Shown: positions 35,738-45,809, numbered from the stretch's first letter. The stretch: 64,000 nt of DNA from Flammeovirga yaeyamensis (GCF_018736045.1 NZ_CP076132.1:2279501-2343500), one strand, 5' to 3'. Numbers and translations: made by a program. The notes: generated by a model not told the origin, from the letters alone.

Positions 35738-37270
35738 ATGAGCTTACAAATGACCGTTCCAGCTGTCGGTGAATCGATCACTGAAGTAACCGTTGCAAAA
35801 TGGTTGGTAGAAGACGGCGACACTGTAGAACTAGATGATGTTCTATGTGAACTAGAATCAGACAAAGCAACTTTCGAATTAGTAGCAGAAGCAGATGGCG
35901 TCATCAAGATCGCTGATACTGCACAAGAAGATGCTGTTTTAGAGATTGGTGCATTACTTTGTACTATTGAGGAAGGTGAAGGTGCTCCAAAAGCTGCTGC
36001 AGCTGCAGAAGCGGCTCCTGCTTCAACAGATGCTCCAAAAGCAACTGGCGAAGTATTGGATATGGTAGTACCTACAGTGGGTGAGTCTATTTCAGAAGTA
36101 ACTATTGCGACTTGGGCAAAAGAAGATGGCGATTTTGTAGAATTGGATGATCTTCTTTGTGAAATCGAGTCAGACAAAGCAACTTTTGAATTAACAGCTG
36201 AAGGACAAGGTATTCTAAGAGTTATTGCTCAAGAGGGTGATACATTAGAAATCGGTGCTCCAATTTGTAAGATTGAAATTATGGAAGGTACTGCTCCTTC
36301 TGAGGCTTCATCAGAAGCGGCTCCTGCAGCAGCAGCTCCAACAGCAGCTGTATCTGGAAACGATACCTATGCAACAGGTCATGCATCGCCAGCAGCAGCG
36401 AAAATTTTAGCAGAAAAAGGGATCGATCCTTCAACAGTTAAAGGAACTGGCGTTGATGGTCGTATCACTAAAGAGGATGCTGAGAAAGCACAAAAATCAG
36501 CTCCTGCTCCTAAGAAAGCAGCGGCATCGAAAGAAGCAGCTCCAGCAGCACCAACTGCTGCTCCAGGCGAAAGAGTTCAAAGAAGAGAGAAAATGACTGC
36601 TCTTCGTAAGACAGTTTCTCGTCGTTTAGTTTCTGTGAAGAACGAAACGGCAATGTTGACTACATTCAATGAAGTCGACATGAAACCTGTAATGGATCTT
36701 CGTAAGAAGTACAAGGAGATGTTTAAGGACAAGCACGAAATCGGATTAGGTTTTATGTCGTTCTTTACAAAAGCAGTAACTGTAGCACTTAAAGAGTGGC
36801 CTGCAGTAAATGCATACATTGATGGTAATGAGTTAGTATATAACGATTACTGTGATGTCTCGATTGCCGTATCAGCACCTAAAGGTCTTGTAGTTCCTGT
36901 CATTAGAAATGCAGAGTCTTTAAGTCTTGCAAATATTGAAAAAGAGGTAAGACGTTTAGCGTTAAAAGCTAGAGATAACAAATTGACAATTCCAGAAATG
37001 GAAGGAGGTACATTTACTATTACAAATGGTGGTGTATTTGGTTCGATGTTATCAACGCCAATCATCAACGCTCCTCAATCAGCTATTTTGGGTATGCACA
37101 ACATTGTGGAACGTCCAGTAGCAATCAACGGAGAAGTTCACATTCGTCCAATCATGTATGTGGCATTATCATATGATCACAGAATTATTGATGGTCGTGA
37201 GTCTGTTAGCTTCTTGAAGAGAGTCAAAGAGTTATTAGAAGATCCAATTAGACTATTATTGGATGTTTAA
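35738..37270 (+). CDS. sucB: Dihydrolipoyl succinyltransferase (E2) with two lipoyl domains
   Basis: A 510-residue E2 of the 2-oxoglutarate dehydrogenase complex. Two lipoyl domains lie in tandem, each with ESDKATFEL; the lipoylated lysines are Lys43 and Lys147. Ala/Pro-rich linkers separate them from the peripheral subunit-binding domain (about 220-255, '[17 protein letters not shown]') and the catalytic domain. The active-site motif '[10 protein letters not shown]' has His481 and Asp485. Canonical SucB has a single lipoyl domain and about 400 residues, so the second domain explains the extra length. Context (sucA upstream) settles the 2-oxoglutarate rather than pyruvate assignment. Confidence 0.92.
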   Translation: MSLQMTVPAVGESITEVTVAKWLVEDGDTVELDDVLCELESDKATFELVAEADGVIKIADTAQEDAVLEIGALLCTIEEGEGAPKAAAAAEAAPASTDAPKATGEVLDMVVPTVGESISEVTIATWAKEDGDFVELDDLLCEIESDKATFELTAEGQGILRVIAQEGDTLEIGAPICKIEIMEGTAPSEASSEAAPAAAAPTAAVSGNDTYATGHASPAAAKILAEKGIDPSTVKGTGVDGRITKEDAEKAQKSAPAPKKAAASKEAAPAAPTAAPGERVQRREKMTALRKTVSRRLVSVKNETAMLTTFNEVDMKPVMDLRKKYKEMFKDKHEIGLGFMSFFTKAVTVALKEWPAVNAYIDGNELVYNDYCDVSIAVSAPKGLVVPVIRNAESLSLANIEKEVRRLALKARDNKLTIPEMEGGTFTITNGGVFGSMLSTPIINAPQSAILGMHNIVERPVAINGEVHIRPIMYVALSYDHRIIDGRESVSFLKRVKELLEDPIRLLLDV

Positions 37271-37290
37271 TCAATAGACATTTTATCAAA

Positions 37291-37318
37291 AGGACTACAC
37301 ATTGTTGTAGTCCTCTCT
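37291..37318 (+). terminator. Probable terminator after sucB
   Basis: A nine-bp stem AGGACTACA/TGTAGTCCT with a six-base loop. The following T-tract is weak (CTCTCTTA), so read-through into lpd is likely. Confidence 0.55.
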
Positions 37319-37395
37319 TAAATTTTACACAACAAACATTTGAATCTTCTTAGCTTACTATTAAGATTCTTAAAAATACCTTTTATAGGAAAGTT

Positions 37396-38790
37396 ATGAC
37401 ATACGACTTAACAGTTATCGGTTCCGGTCCTGGCGGTTATATTGCTGCAATTAGAGCAGCCCAATTAGGAATGAAAGTAGCGTTAATTGAAAAATACAAT
37501 ACTTTAGGAGGAACATGTTTAAATGTTGGATGTATTCCATCAAAAGCGCTTTTAGATTCGTCTGAATTGTATCATCAAGCTGTTCACCGTTTTGCTGATC
37601 ATGGTCTTGAAGTAGAGACACCAAAGATTGATTTTGGTAAAATGATCGCTCGAAAAGGTGAGGTAGTAAAGCAAACTACAGATGGTATCGGCTTTTTGAT
37701 GAAAAAAAATAAAATTGAGGTTTACCAAGGTTTCGGTTCTTTTGTTGATAAGAACACAATCAAAATCGATGGTGAAGAATCAAAAGTAATCAACTCAAAA
37801 AAGACAATTATTGCTACAGGTTCTAAGCCAGTGATGTTACCATTTATCGAATTCGATAAGAAGAGAGTGATTACTTCTACAGAAGCTTTAGAGCTAAAAG
37901 AAATTCCTAAGCACCTTATCGTGATCGGTGGTGGTGTAATTGGTCTTGAATTAGGTTCTGTATATGCTCGTTTAGGCGCTGAAGTAACAGTAGTTGAATA
38001 CGCAGATTCTCTTATCCCAACTATGGATGTAGCCATGGGTAAAGAAATGCAAAGAGTATTAAAGAAAGAAGGATTCAAATTTAACTTAAAAACTAAAGTT
38101 GAATCTGTAAAAGTGGAAGGTGAAGAAGTAGTTGTGAAAGCTACGGATAAGAAAGGCAAAGAAGTAGAAATTAAAGGTGATTATTGCTTAGTTTCTATTG
38201 GTCGTCGTCCTTACACTGATAAATTAAACTTTGAAGAAATCGGTGGTAAACTTGATGCGAAAGGTAGAATTGAAGTAAATGAAAACCTTGAGACTGCTGT
38301 AGAAGGAATCTATGCAATCGGTGATGTGATCAAAGGAGCAATGTTGGCTCACAAAGCTGAAGAAGAAGGTGTATTCGTAGCAGAACACATCAATGGTCAA
38401 AAACCACATATCAATTATAAATTGATTCCAGGTGTTGTATACACATGGCCTGAGGTAGCTTCTGTAGGTTATACAGAGCAAGAATTGAAAGAATCAAAGA
38501 GAGCTTATAAAGCGGGTTCATTCCCATTCAGAGCATCAGGTAGAGCAAGAGCATCTATGGATATCGATGGATTGGTAAAAGTACTTGCTGATAAGGAAAC
38601 GGACGAAATCTTAGGTATGCACATCATCGGACCACGTGCTGCAGATATGATTTCTGAAGGGGTTGTTGCAATGGAATACAGAGCGTCTGCAGAAGATATT
38701 TCTAGAATGTCTCATGCTCACCCTACTTATTCTGAGGCTATCAAGGAAGCTTGTTTAGCAGCTACAGGAGATAGAGCATTAAATATGTAA
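37396..38790 (+). CDS. lpdA: Dihydrolipoyl dehydrogenase (E3)
   Basis: A 464-residue FAD-dependent disulfide oxidoreductase that reoxidises the lipoyl groups of the dehydrogenase complexes. FAD-binding 'IGSGPGGYIAAIRAAQLG', redox disulfide 'GGTCLNVGCIPSKALL', NAD-binding 'IGGGVIGLELGSVYARLG' and the C-terminal catalytic 'HAHPTYSEA' are all intact. It lies 125 bases after sucB and probably serves the 2-oxoglutarate complex and others. Length and motifs are entirely typical. Confidence 0.96.
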   Translation: MTYDLTVIGSGPGGYIAAIRAAQLGMKVALIEKYNTLGGTCLNVGCIPSKALLDSSELYHQAVHRFADHGLEVETPKIDFGKMIARKGEVVKQTTDGIGFLMKKNKIEVYQGFGSFVDKNTIKIDGEESKVINSKKTIIATGSKPVMLPFIEFDKKRVITSTEALELKEIPKHLIVIGGGVIGLELGSVYARLGAEVTVVEYADSLIPTMDVAMGKEMQRVLKKEGFKFNLKTKVESVKVEGEEVVVKATDKKGKEVEIKGDYCLVSIGRRPYTDKLNFEEIGGKLDAKGRIEVNENLETAVEGIYAIGDVIKGAMLAHKAEEEGVFVAEHINGQKPHINYKLIPGVVYTWPEVASVGYTEQELKESKRAYKAGSFPFRASGRARASMDIDGLVKVLADKETDEILGMHIIGPRAADMISEGVVAMEYRASAEDISRMSHAHPTYSEAIKEACLAATGDRALNM

Positions 38791-39223
38791 TTATCAAACG
38801 AAGAATATATCTGATCTATTCAGACAAAAGGTCGCCATTTGGCGGCCTTTTTTTATGTCTCACTTTTTCTCGTTCATAGAATTTCATTCAATGTCATAAA
38901 CATAAATTGAATGAAAGAATATTAAAATATCTAATTCAGGTTGTTTGAGTAGCCAATAAATATACTTTTGATAGAATAGAATGTTGAATATGACCTATAT
39001 TAATTCAAAAAGGTTAAATAAAATCAGTGTTATTTTCTTTTTGGTCAAAAACAATTTTTTGATGTGAAGGAAATGACAAAATAGATAAAAGAGGAAATTT
39101 TTAAATGTTAAAAGCTAAAAACAACCTTACTATCTCACTAAATGTAATCATTAATTCAACACTCTGTCAGGTGTTTTATAACACTCCAAATTTACTTAAT
39201 TACAATTAACTACTTGATCGAAA
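38791..39223. other. Intergenic region after lpdA with terminator and an inverted repeat
   Basis: A strong intrinsic terminator (AAGGTCGCC/GGCGGCCTT, loop ATTT, T-run) lies at 38828-38855. Shortly after, TTTCATTCAAT (38882-38892) and ATTGAATGAAA (38906-38916) form a perfect 11-base inverted repeat with a 13-base loop, without a T-run. The remaining 300 bases are AT-rich and should contain the promoter of the Omp85-like gene. Confidence 0.7.
38828..38855 (+). terminator. Intrinsic terminator after lpdA
   Basis: A nine-bp GC-rich stem, a four-base loop and seven T, about 40 bases past the stop codon. Confidence 0.9.
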
Positions 39224-40477
39224 ATGAGAAGAGTAACTACAACGATCTTACTAAGTTTATTATCGTTTTGTGTTTTAGCAAATGGTATTAACGACAATGA
39301 AACGAAAAAAGAAAAGAAAAAGGATGAGGAAGTGAAGCAGGGGCAATTGTACATGGCACCATTGCCTGTATTAGCATCAAACCCAGCTTTTGGATTTATT
39401 TATGGATTTGCTGCATCAGGTGGTATGTTCTTGGGAGATCCTAGTACTACGAAAATGTCAAGTGCTTTAGTTACGGCGACATATTCTACTAAAAAACAAT
39501 TGATGTTCACCATTAAATCAAATGCTTATTCAGCAAATAATGAGTGGTTCTTCCAAGGTGACTGGAGATTATTTTATTCTTCACAGCCTACATATGGTTT
39601 AGGTACAGGTCCTCAATCAGATATCTTAGTAACTGAAGATGGAGGTTTCAAATTAGGTGATTATAAAGATGGTGTTCATGAAGGAGAACTAATGGAATTT
39701 GATCTTGTAAGATTCCATCAAACAGCCTTAAAGCAAATTAAACCAAATGTATATTTAGGTTTAGGATACCACTTGGATATGTATTCTAATATTAATGATC
39801 AATTACTTGATTTGGAAAGCGATCCTCAAGTAATCACAAACCATTATGCTTATAGCCAAATTCATGGTTTTGATCACGAAGGTTATACAACATCAGGTGT
39901 GTCATTAAACGCGGTTTATGATAGTAGAGATAATGTAGCAAACCCTTACACAGGTCGTTTCCTTAATGCACAGTTTAGATATATGCCTACTTGGTTAGGT
40001 AGTGATCAGACGGCTTCAACATTATGGTTGGAATATAGAGACTACTTCAGTCTTTCTAAAAAGAACCCAAGAAATGTATTGGCAATTTGGACGTATGGTA
40101 ACTTCCATACATCAGGTAACTTACCCTATATGGCATTGCCATCTTTAGGATGGGATCAAATGGGACGTTCCGGTAGAGCATTCCCTCAAGGTCGTTTTAG
40201 AGGTAATGATATTTTCTATTCTGAGATCGAATGGAGAATTCCAGTGCCAATCATTCAAAGAAATAAAGATTTGTTAGGAGCAGTAGTTTTTGCTAACTGT
40301 ACAACAGTATCGTCACACGATTTGAACGTACAATTATTTGATCATTTAAAAGCAGCAGTCGGTGTGGGTGCTAGAGTAATGATTAATAAGAGATCAAGAA
40401 CCAACTTAGCATTAGATTATGGTTGGGGTTCAGATGGTGCAGGAGCGTTTTACTTGAGCTTAAACGAATACTTCTAA
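39224..40477 (+). CDS. Omp85/BamA-type outer-membrane barrel without POTRA domains
   Basis: A 417-residue protein with a signal peptide (cleavage near 'VLANG'). The body is a 16-strand-type barrel related to BamA/TamA. 'AVYDSRDNVANPYTGRFLNAQFRYMP' is the hallmark strand pair of the surface antigen D15 family, 'FPQGRFRGND' corresponds to the conserved [V/I]RG[F/Y] lid-loop motif, and it ends in an aromatic (LNEYF), as barrels recognised by BamA do. There is no room for POTRA domains, so it is not BamA itself. Role unknown: a transporter or a surface protein. Confidence 0.75.
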   Translation: MRRVTTTILLSLLSFCVLANGINDNETKKEKKKDEEVKQGQLYMAPLPVLASNPAFGFIYGFAASGGMFLGDPSTTKMSSALVTATYSTKKQLMFTIKSNAYSANNEWFFQGDWRLFYSSQPTYGLGTGPQSDILVTEDGGFKLGDYKDGVHEGELMEFDLVRFHQTALKQIKPNVYLGLGYHLDMYSNINDQLLDLESDPQVITNHYAYSQIHGFDHEGYTTSGVSLNAVYDSRDNVANPYTGRFLNAQFRYMPTWLGSDQTASTLWLEYRDYFSLSKKNPRNVLAIWTYGNFHTSGNLPYMALPSLGWDQMGRSGRAFPQGRFRGNDIFYSEIEWRIPVPIIQRNKDLLGAVVFANCTTVSSHDLNVQLFDHLKAAVGVGARVMINKRSRTNLALDYGWGSDGAGAFYLSLNEYF

Positions 40478-40521
40478 CCAAGAGAATACTTAAGCAAAGA
40501 TGTTAGATTTCTAAAAACGAT

Positions 40522-40553
40522 AAACCCCGATAGTTTTACTACCGGGGTTTTGT
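40522..40553. terminator. Bidirectional terminator between Omp85-like and large membrane-protein genes
   Basis: AAACCCCG against CGGGGTTT, continued inward by TAG/CTA around one mismatch, with a T-run on the right and an A-rich left side. It lies between convergent genes. Confidence 0.88.
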
Positions 40554-40555
40554 TC

Positions 40556-42931
40556 TTATAGACTTTTGATCTCTTTTAATGTTACAATAACAGGTTCATT
40601 GCCAAATCTATTTTCATCTTCTCTTTTCTTGAAACCGTTAAACCAAATCCATTTATTATCCTTTTTAAATATGCCAGCAATTGACTTATAAGGCTGATCT
40701 GATTCATGTATTACGGCATGTCCTATTAATGGATCAGGTAGTAGTTTTTCATCTACTTTAACAATACCAATTTGAATTTTTGCCTCAATTTTTTCGGAAA
40801 ATAAATTAAACAATAAAACTTCAATGCCATCAAATTTATACAGACCATTCAAAGTGATTTCATTGATGTCTTTCATATATATCTTTTCAATTTTTAAAGG
40901 TGTATCTTCTTTAAAAAAATAATCTGCTGAAAAACTTACAATAGCATCAGCTAATTGAGGATTACTTACAAATAGATTCTCATTTTTTATAAATTCATTT
41001 GTATTAACATCATTATAATATTGATCATAATCTTTAAAATCAGTACTCTCAAATAATTGTGTAATTAACTTTTTCTTATCCTCAAAGAGCAAATTATCAT
41101 TTTCAGTTTCTATATTATACTCTTGTAATTTTTCAGTATACCATTTGCTATCATATAATTTTATTACCTTCTCGAAACCTTTATAGATTTCATCAGAAGA
41201 ACCATCTAGAATTCGTCTAAGCCAGAAACCACTTGCTACTTGTGGACTATAATAAGTGTTTGATCGTTTTTCTGGTCCTAATGGATGTTCATATCCTTTG
41301 ATATTAGAATAATACTCTTGTAAATAATCAGAAGCTTTTACATTCTTATCTACTGTAAAATGATAATATTCTTGTGCTTGTATAATGGGCGAAAACCTTT
41401 GAATAGATAAATATGACTCGACACTTAGTCTAAAGTATCTTTTCATGGTTAAATGATAGATTTCTTGATAAGTAAACTGATCTAATAGATCATTAGGGTT
41501 TGGAATTAAATTGGAGTGTATCCACTTTATAGGCTCTGGGTTTACAGTGGTAAATGGAAGCTCTTTATTAGGTTGTTGTATATTAGTTCCTAAAAAATTA
41601 TGTGTCCATTCATTATAATATCTTTCATTTTCCGATTGATATTTAAAACACTCCACAGCCTTAAGATATCTTAGAATCCCTTTATAAAAATCAGAGTGTC
41701 GTAATAAGTTATTATGTCCTTGATAATAAGTAGTTAGATAGTTTTGATTATATTTTTCTAAACTACTTGCATTTTCAATTTCATCATAATAGAAAGATTG
41801 ATTTAATACCTGATCGTACAAGAAATTTAGATTTTCTTTAGGGAAAGTATCAGGAGCTCCCAACCAATTTTCATATTCAAATTTTTTGTCAAGATTGCTG
41901 TTTTGGAAATTGTATTCTGATAATTTTTGAATATACCATTCGTAGTCGAACTCTTTGGCGATAGATGAAAATAGATCAAATATAGCCTTATCATTTTGAG
42001 TAATATGACGCCTTACCCAAAAAGTAACAGACTGATCCATTGTAGAATGAACAGAAAAAGTATTTTTAGTGTAATATTCTTCATGAGGTTCATTAATTAG
42101 TCGAATATACCAATCATAATAATTTTCCTTGTTTGATAAAACAGATTCTTCATAAGAGGCACTTAACTTTGGTAAATTATAGAAATTAGCAATTAGGTAC
42201 CCTTCAGTATAAAGTCTTATAAATCTTTTTGCTAGAACATCATAATATTCTTGATAGGTATGGTTACCTAACTGTTTATTTTTATCAGGAATAATGTTTT
42301 CTTTTGCCCAAATGAAAGCCGTATTATTATAACGTTTAATTATACCATCATTATAAAATAGTTGAAAACCAGTAAAATATTCACAAATGGAGTTTATGTC
42401 ATCAAATTCATTATAAAGATCTTTATTGTTTTTTCTTTTTAGTTTTACAAAACTATGAATTGATTTATTCAGAAAGTCACTTAAATATAAAGTATTTAAG
42501 CCTCCGATAAACTCTTTGTTGACATTCCCTTCATACTCAATTGAATTGATATCTTCATCACTTGAGTAAAAATTAGAAACACCATAAATCAACATTATTT
42601 TATAAATGTAGTCTAGATCATCATGATTTGCTATCTCTAGTCCCATATCAAATTCATGATTTTCAATAACAAGGTTAGTGTCGTTACTTTCTGCAATAAA
42701 TAGAGGTTCTTCCTCAAAGTGTTTAGTAAATAGATTATAAACTACCGTATCGTAGTTTATAATTGGATTAGGATAGAATATTTCTACTAAAAATAGAATG
42801 ATAAGTGGACTCGAAAGAGAAAGTAATATTCTTAATGTTTTTTGTTTCCAGCTTAATTTTCTAAAAAGTGTGTGAACAGCATACATTGGAGGTAAAAAAA
42901 CTCCATAAAGTAGTTCTATTAGTTTGTTCAT
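40556..42931 (-). CDS. Membrane-anchored protein of unknown function with internal duplication
   Basis: A 791-residue protein I do not recognise. One membrane helix at about residues 32-50 ('ILLSLSSPLIILFLVEIFYP') anchors a large domain rich in Tyr, Asn, Glu and Lys. Two halves repeat the same order. 'WAKENIIPDKNKQLGNHTYQEYY' followed by 'TFWVRRHITQNDKAIF' and 'YEWYIQKLSEYN' recurs as 'WIHSNLIPNPNDLLDQFTYQEIY', 'GFWLRRILDGSSDEIY' and 'SKWYTEKLQEYN'. The C-terminal 110 residues are a separate beta-rich part. It is AT-rich. It resembles lineage-specific proteins and no pathway is suggested by the neighbours. Confidence 0.7.
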   Translation of the reverse strand: MNKLIELLYGVFLPPMYAVHTLFRKLSWKQKTLRILLSLSSPLIILFLVEIFYPNPIINYDTVVYNLFTKHFEEEPLFIAESNDTNLVIENHEFDMGLEIANHDDLDYIYKIMLIYGVSNFYSSDEDINSIEYEGNVNKEFIGGLNTLYLSDFLNKSIHSFVKLKRKNNKDLYNEFDDINSICEYFTGFQLFYNDGIIKRYNNTAFIWAKENIIPDKNKQLGNHTYQEYYDVLAKRFIRLYTEGYLIANFYNLPKLSASYEESVLSNKENYYDWYIRLINEPHEEYYTKNTFSVHSTMDQSVTFWVRRHITQNDKAIFDLFSSIAKEFDYEWYIQKLSEYNFQNSNLDKKFEYENWLGAPDTFPKENLNFLYDQVLNQSFYYDEIENASSLEKYNQNYLTTYYQGHNNLLRHSDFYKGILRYLKAVECFKYQSENERYYNEWTHNFLGTNIQQPNKELPFTTVNPEPIKWIHSNLIPNPNDLLDQFTYQEIYHLTMKRYFRLSVESYLSIQRFSPIIQAQEYYHFTVDKNVKASDYLQEYYSNIKGYEHPLGPEKRSNTYYSPQVASGFWLRRILDGSSDEIYKGFEKVIKLYDSKWYTEKLQEYNIETENDNLLFEDKKKLITQLFESTDFKDYDQYYNDVNTNEFIKNENLFVSNPQLADAIVSFSADYFFKEDTPLKIEKIYMKDINEITLNGLYKFDGIEVLLFNLFSEKIEAKIQIGIVKVDEKLLPDPLIGHAVIHESDQPYKSIAGIFKKDNKWIWFNGFKKREDENRFGNEPVIVTLKEIKSL

Positions 42932-43028
42932 GAGTAATTGGCTTTAATCGAAGAATAAATAAGAAAAAATTGTAATACTTTCTAACTAAAAATGTATTAC
43001 AATTTTAATGAAAATAATTTCCAAAAAA

Positions 43029-43060
43029 AAGACTCAATAACATTATTGCTATTGAGTCTT
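43029..43060. terminator. Terminator downstream of the small secreted protein gene
   Basis: AAGACTCAATA/TATTGAGTCTT, a perfect 11-bp stem with a ten-base loop. On the minus strand it is followed by a run of eight T, ending the transcript of the gene at 43080-43802. Confidence 0.88.
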
Positions 43061-43079
43061 ATAATTTTAATATTGTTAT

Positions 43080-43802
43080 CTATTTATCAGTGCATAACTG
43101 ATCATAAACATAAACATGCTCTGCAAAGTCTTTCCATTGGAATTTATCGCCTGCATAATATTTACCAAATACCTCTGGACATTTTGTGAAGATTACTTTT
43201 TGACCTTCTTTTTTATATTTTTTCTTTTCGATTAAAATCGCTCTATTTGATCCTGTATCAGTAACTAGATAAGACTTATCAATGCCTCCTGTTACTTTTA
43301 CGCCAGCTACGCCTAAACCACCTGTTTGCTTCGCATTAGGGTCTTTATACACTTTCACTACATGATCAAAACCAGGGTTCAATAATTGCATTAAAGCAAA
43401 TTTATTTTTCTTACCAGGTAGGAGGGCTTGTTCATAATAAACATATTCTTGATCGACTACATCTTCGAAATTTCTTCCCGCTAATTCTTTTATAGACCCA
43501 GCAGTCATTGATTGTTCAAATTTGAAAAACTCTTTAGGTTTAACTCCTAATTGTTTAATATCTGCAGCTTTGAACTTCATTTTAGTTCCATCAGCAGTTT
43601 TAATTGATACAGATTTCAGTACATTATTCGTTAATGATGCAGCAGTAATTTTACCTGTAATTTTTGAACCGTCATTTTTAATAACATAGGCTTCTTTTGA
43701 TTGCACCATTCCGTTTACAGATAAAGTGGGGACAAATGATTGTGCGAAACTAAACGTTGTAAAAAACAACGCTAGTAGAGTGATTATACTAGCTTTTTTC
43801 AT
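43080..43802 (-). CDS. Secreted protein of unknown function
   Basis: A 240-residue protein with a clear signal peptide (MKKASIITLLALFFTTFSFAQ). The mature part starts with a beta-rich region, 'AYVIKNDGSKITGKITAA', reminiscent of small Bacteroidota proteins with a GW/SH3-like first domain, then a Lys-rich region ending in 'YVYDQLCTDK'. I do not recognise a family with known activity. It is monocistronic with its own terminator. Confidence 0.7.
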   Translation of the reverse strand: MKKASIITLLALFFTTFSFAQSFVPTLSVNGMVQSKEAYVIKNDGSKITGKITAASLTNNVLKSVSIKTADGTKMKFKAADIKQLGVKPKEFFKFEQSMTAGSIKELAGRNFEDVVDQEYVYYEQALLPGKKNKFALMQLLNPGFDHVVKVYKDPNAKQTGGLGVAGVKVTGGIDKSYLVTDTGSNRAILIEKKKYKKEGQKVIFTKCPEVFGKYYAGDKFQWKDFAEHVYVYDQLCTDK

Positions 43803-43967
43803 TTTGTATATTTGTTAAAATTTGTAAGATTTAAATGTAATAACGGAAATAAATTAAGCTAGTTTAGATCTTGAGGGGGTAAAATGTTTTTAAATCTTAA
43901 TAATGTGATTTAAAATCAAAAAATAATAAAACAGTTGAACCTTTTCCTTTTTGTATAGGCACAAAAA

Positions 43968-43992
43968 AAGCCATTCCTTAAGGAATGGCTTC
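43968..43992 (-). terminator. Intrinsic terminator after secG
   Basis: AAGCCATTCC-ttaa-GGAATGGCTT hairpin. On the minus strand it is followed by a T-run (the A-run at 43963-43969). It ends the lptE-secG transcript. Confidence 0.88.
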
Positions 43993-44011
43993 ATTTCATT
44001 TCTTCTCTTTA

Positions 44012-44350
44012 TTACTCTGCTGGAGCTTCCGCTGGAGCTTCAGGTTGAGTTTCAGGAAGTGTAGGAACTGTCATTTCAGTTGCATTCTCTACACTTGTAG
44101 AAGTCTTTACGTTTGCTGAGTCGCCATTTGAGATAAACATGTTTACGCCAATCGACAATACAGCTAAAGAAATTGCTAACACCCAAGTAGCGTTTTCAAT
44201 CCAGCTTGATGCTCTTCTTGCACCCATCATAGAGCTACTTGCCGCGCCCATATCTCCTGTAAATCCACCACCTTTAGAGTCTTGTGCTAATACTAATAAG
44301 ATTAGAAGCACACAAACAATACCGATAAGGATTATAAAAAATGTCATCAT
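44012..44350 (-). CDS. secG: Protein translocase subunit SecG
   Basis: A 112-residue protein with two membrane helices (about 3-23 and 54-75) and the conserved loop 'VLAQDSKGGGFTGDMGAASSSMMGARRA' (GGG-F and G-R-A motifs of SecG). The Glu/Pro/Ala-rich C-terminal tail is normal for Bacteroidota. It helps SecYEG with membrane cycling of SecA. It is the last gene of a run of minus-strand genes. Confidence 0.92.
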   Translation of the reverse strand: MMTFFIILIGIVCVLLILLVLAQDSKGGGFTGDMGAASSSMMGARRASSWIENATWVLAISLAVLSIGVNMFISNGDSANVKTSTSVENATEMTVPTLPETQPEAPAEAPAE

Positions 44351-44375
44351 TGTATTGTGAAATTAATGCTTTATA

Positions 44376-45809
44376 TTAATTCTGTTTTAAGAATTCAATT
44401 CGTTCTGCAAAGAAACTAGCTTTATTTGGATTTTTCAAGATTAGATGTTGATAAATTGAGATTGCATCCTCTTTTTTTCCTTGTCTTTCCAATAATTTAG
44501 CATAACTCTCTGTTTGAGGAGTAGAAAATCCGTCTAAATCGACCTCAGTTAGATCAATTTGATCTTCCGGTACATCTTGGTCGTCTACATTTTTTTGTGT
44601 TAATGTAGGTGAACTATCGATGAAGTGGTTGATGATATCCTTTTGATGATCCTTTTCAGAAACTTCAACGGGATCAAATTGTGAGAACTCGACGATATTG
44701 TCAACGTTCAATTCTTCTATATTTTGAAGATAATCTTCATCTTTTATAGTTTCATCATAAGAGGCAGTATCATAACTCGGGAAGTTGTATTCTTCAATGC
44801 CCTCATCAAAAAACTGAGTTTCTACATTTTCTTCCTCTGATAAATCAGTAAGTGTTTTTGTATCTTCGTTTTCTTTTTCTTCCTCGGTTAAACCACTAAC
44901 AATTTCTTCTTCCGATTGGTTTTTCGTTTGAAGATATCCATTAAAACGGTTCATCATTTCCTCTTCACTGATCAAATTAGATTCTTCATCATCACTTTGA
45001 CCCTCTTCGTTTACTATTTGAGTAGGTTCTTCTGTTTGAACATCCTCTTCTGTCAAATCAATTTCGTTGATCACATCAGATATAAGATCATCTTCCTCAT
45101 CTTCTGCAACTTCTATTGAGTTTTCAGTAATAGGTTCTTCTTCTTCAACTTCTTCATTTTCTGATGTTGTATCAGGCTCTAGTGTTTGACCTGCTTGCAT
45201 GGCCGCTAACTCTGCTAGAATTTGATCCGCAACACTTGTTTCAACAGGTTCTACTTGATCTAATTCTGGTTCTGCATTTTCGAGGTCATTTAAAATTTGA
45301 GATGCTACATTGTCTTCAATAGAAGATTCTTCCCCTTGATCTTCTTCTTGAGTTTCATCAGCTGTTCCAAATTCATCAATAATTTGATGCTCTTCAAAAA
45401 TACCCTCTGTTGGATTTGTGTCTTCTTCTTGATCATTACTACTGTTCGAATCAATTTCATCTTCGACAGTTAGATCATTTTCTTCTTCTAATAGATCTTC
45501 TGACTTTTCGTTCATCAAAATGTCTAGCGTTTGATGATCATCTGATTGAAATTCTATTCCATCTGTATTTGGTAGATTGATATCAGCATCAAAAGAGGTG
45601 TCTAAATAAGATTGTAGAGAAGGGCGATGTGCTACATATGCAGCAGCTTTTTTTACATATTCTGCCTTTCCTTCTTCAGCTTTAGCTAATAGAACGTAAA
45701 GAGCTGAAAAATAGGGATATTTCTCAATAGCGGCTTTAATATCATCTATTTCTCTATAAGTAACCGATTGCGGGTTCTTAAGTAATATTTCAATTTGAGG
45801 TAGTTCCAC
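44376..45809 (-). CDS. Highly acidic repeat/TPR-like protein of unknown function
   Basis: A protein of about 477 residues if started at the GTG at 45809 (V-ELPQIEILLKNPQS). A longer frame reaches codon 45881, but that extension runs through an intrinsic terminator hairpin and reads like intergenic sequence, so I prefer the GTG. The N-terminal 80 residues are helical and TPR-like ('EKYPYFSALYVLLAKAEEG'). The middle 300 are extremely rich in Glu, Asp and Asn with no domain. The last 45 residues ('SYAKLLERQGKKEDAISIYQHLILKNPNKASFF') form another TPR. Similar acidic proteins stand between lptE and secG in other Bacteroidota. Function unknown. Confidence 0.7.
   Translation of the reverse strand: MELPQIEILLKNPQSVTYREIDDIKAAIEKYPYFSALYVLLAKAEEGKAEYVKKAAAYVAHRPSLQSYLDTSFDADINLPNTDGIEFQSDDHQTLDILMNEKSEDLLEEENDLTVEDEIDSNSSNDQEEDTNPTEGIFEEHQIIDEFGTADETQEEDQGEESSIEDNVASQILNDLENAEPELDQVEPVETSVADQILAELAAMQAGQTLEPDTTSENEEVEEEEPITENSIEVAEDEEDDLISDVINEIDLTEEDVQTEEPTQIVNEEGQSDDEESNLISEEEMMNRFNGYLQTKNQSEEEIVSGLTEEEKENEDTKTLTDLSEEENVETQFFDEGIEEYNFPSYDTASYDETIKDEDYLQNIEELNVDNIVEFSQFDPVEVSEKDHQKDIINHFIDSSPTLTQKNVDDQDVPEDQIDLTEVDLDGFSTPQTESYAKLLERQGKKEDAISIYQHLILKNPNKASFFAERIEFLKQN

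Noticed and set aside
35692-36177. 161-residue minus-strand frame rich in Ser and Ala opposite sucB
   Set aside because: It mirrors the lipoyl domains and Ala/Pro linkers of sucB. No signal or motif, and the plus-strand gene is certain.
39224-40477. Assignment as BamA
   Set aside because: No POTRA domains and only the barrel half is present, so only Omp85-like can be supported.
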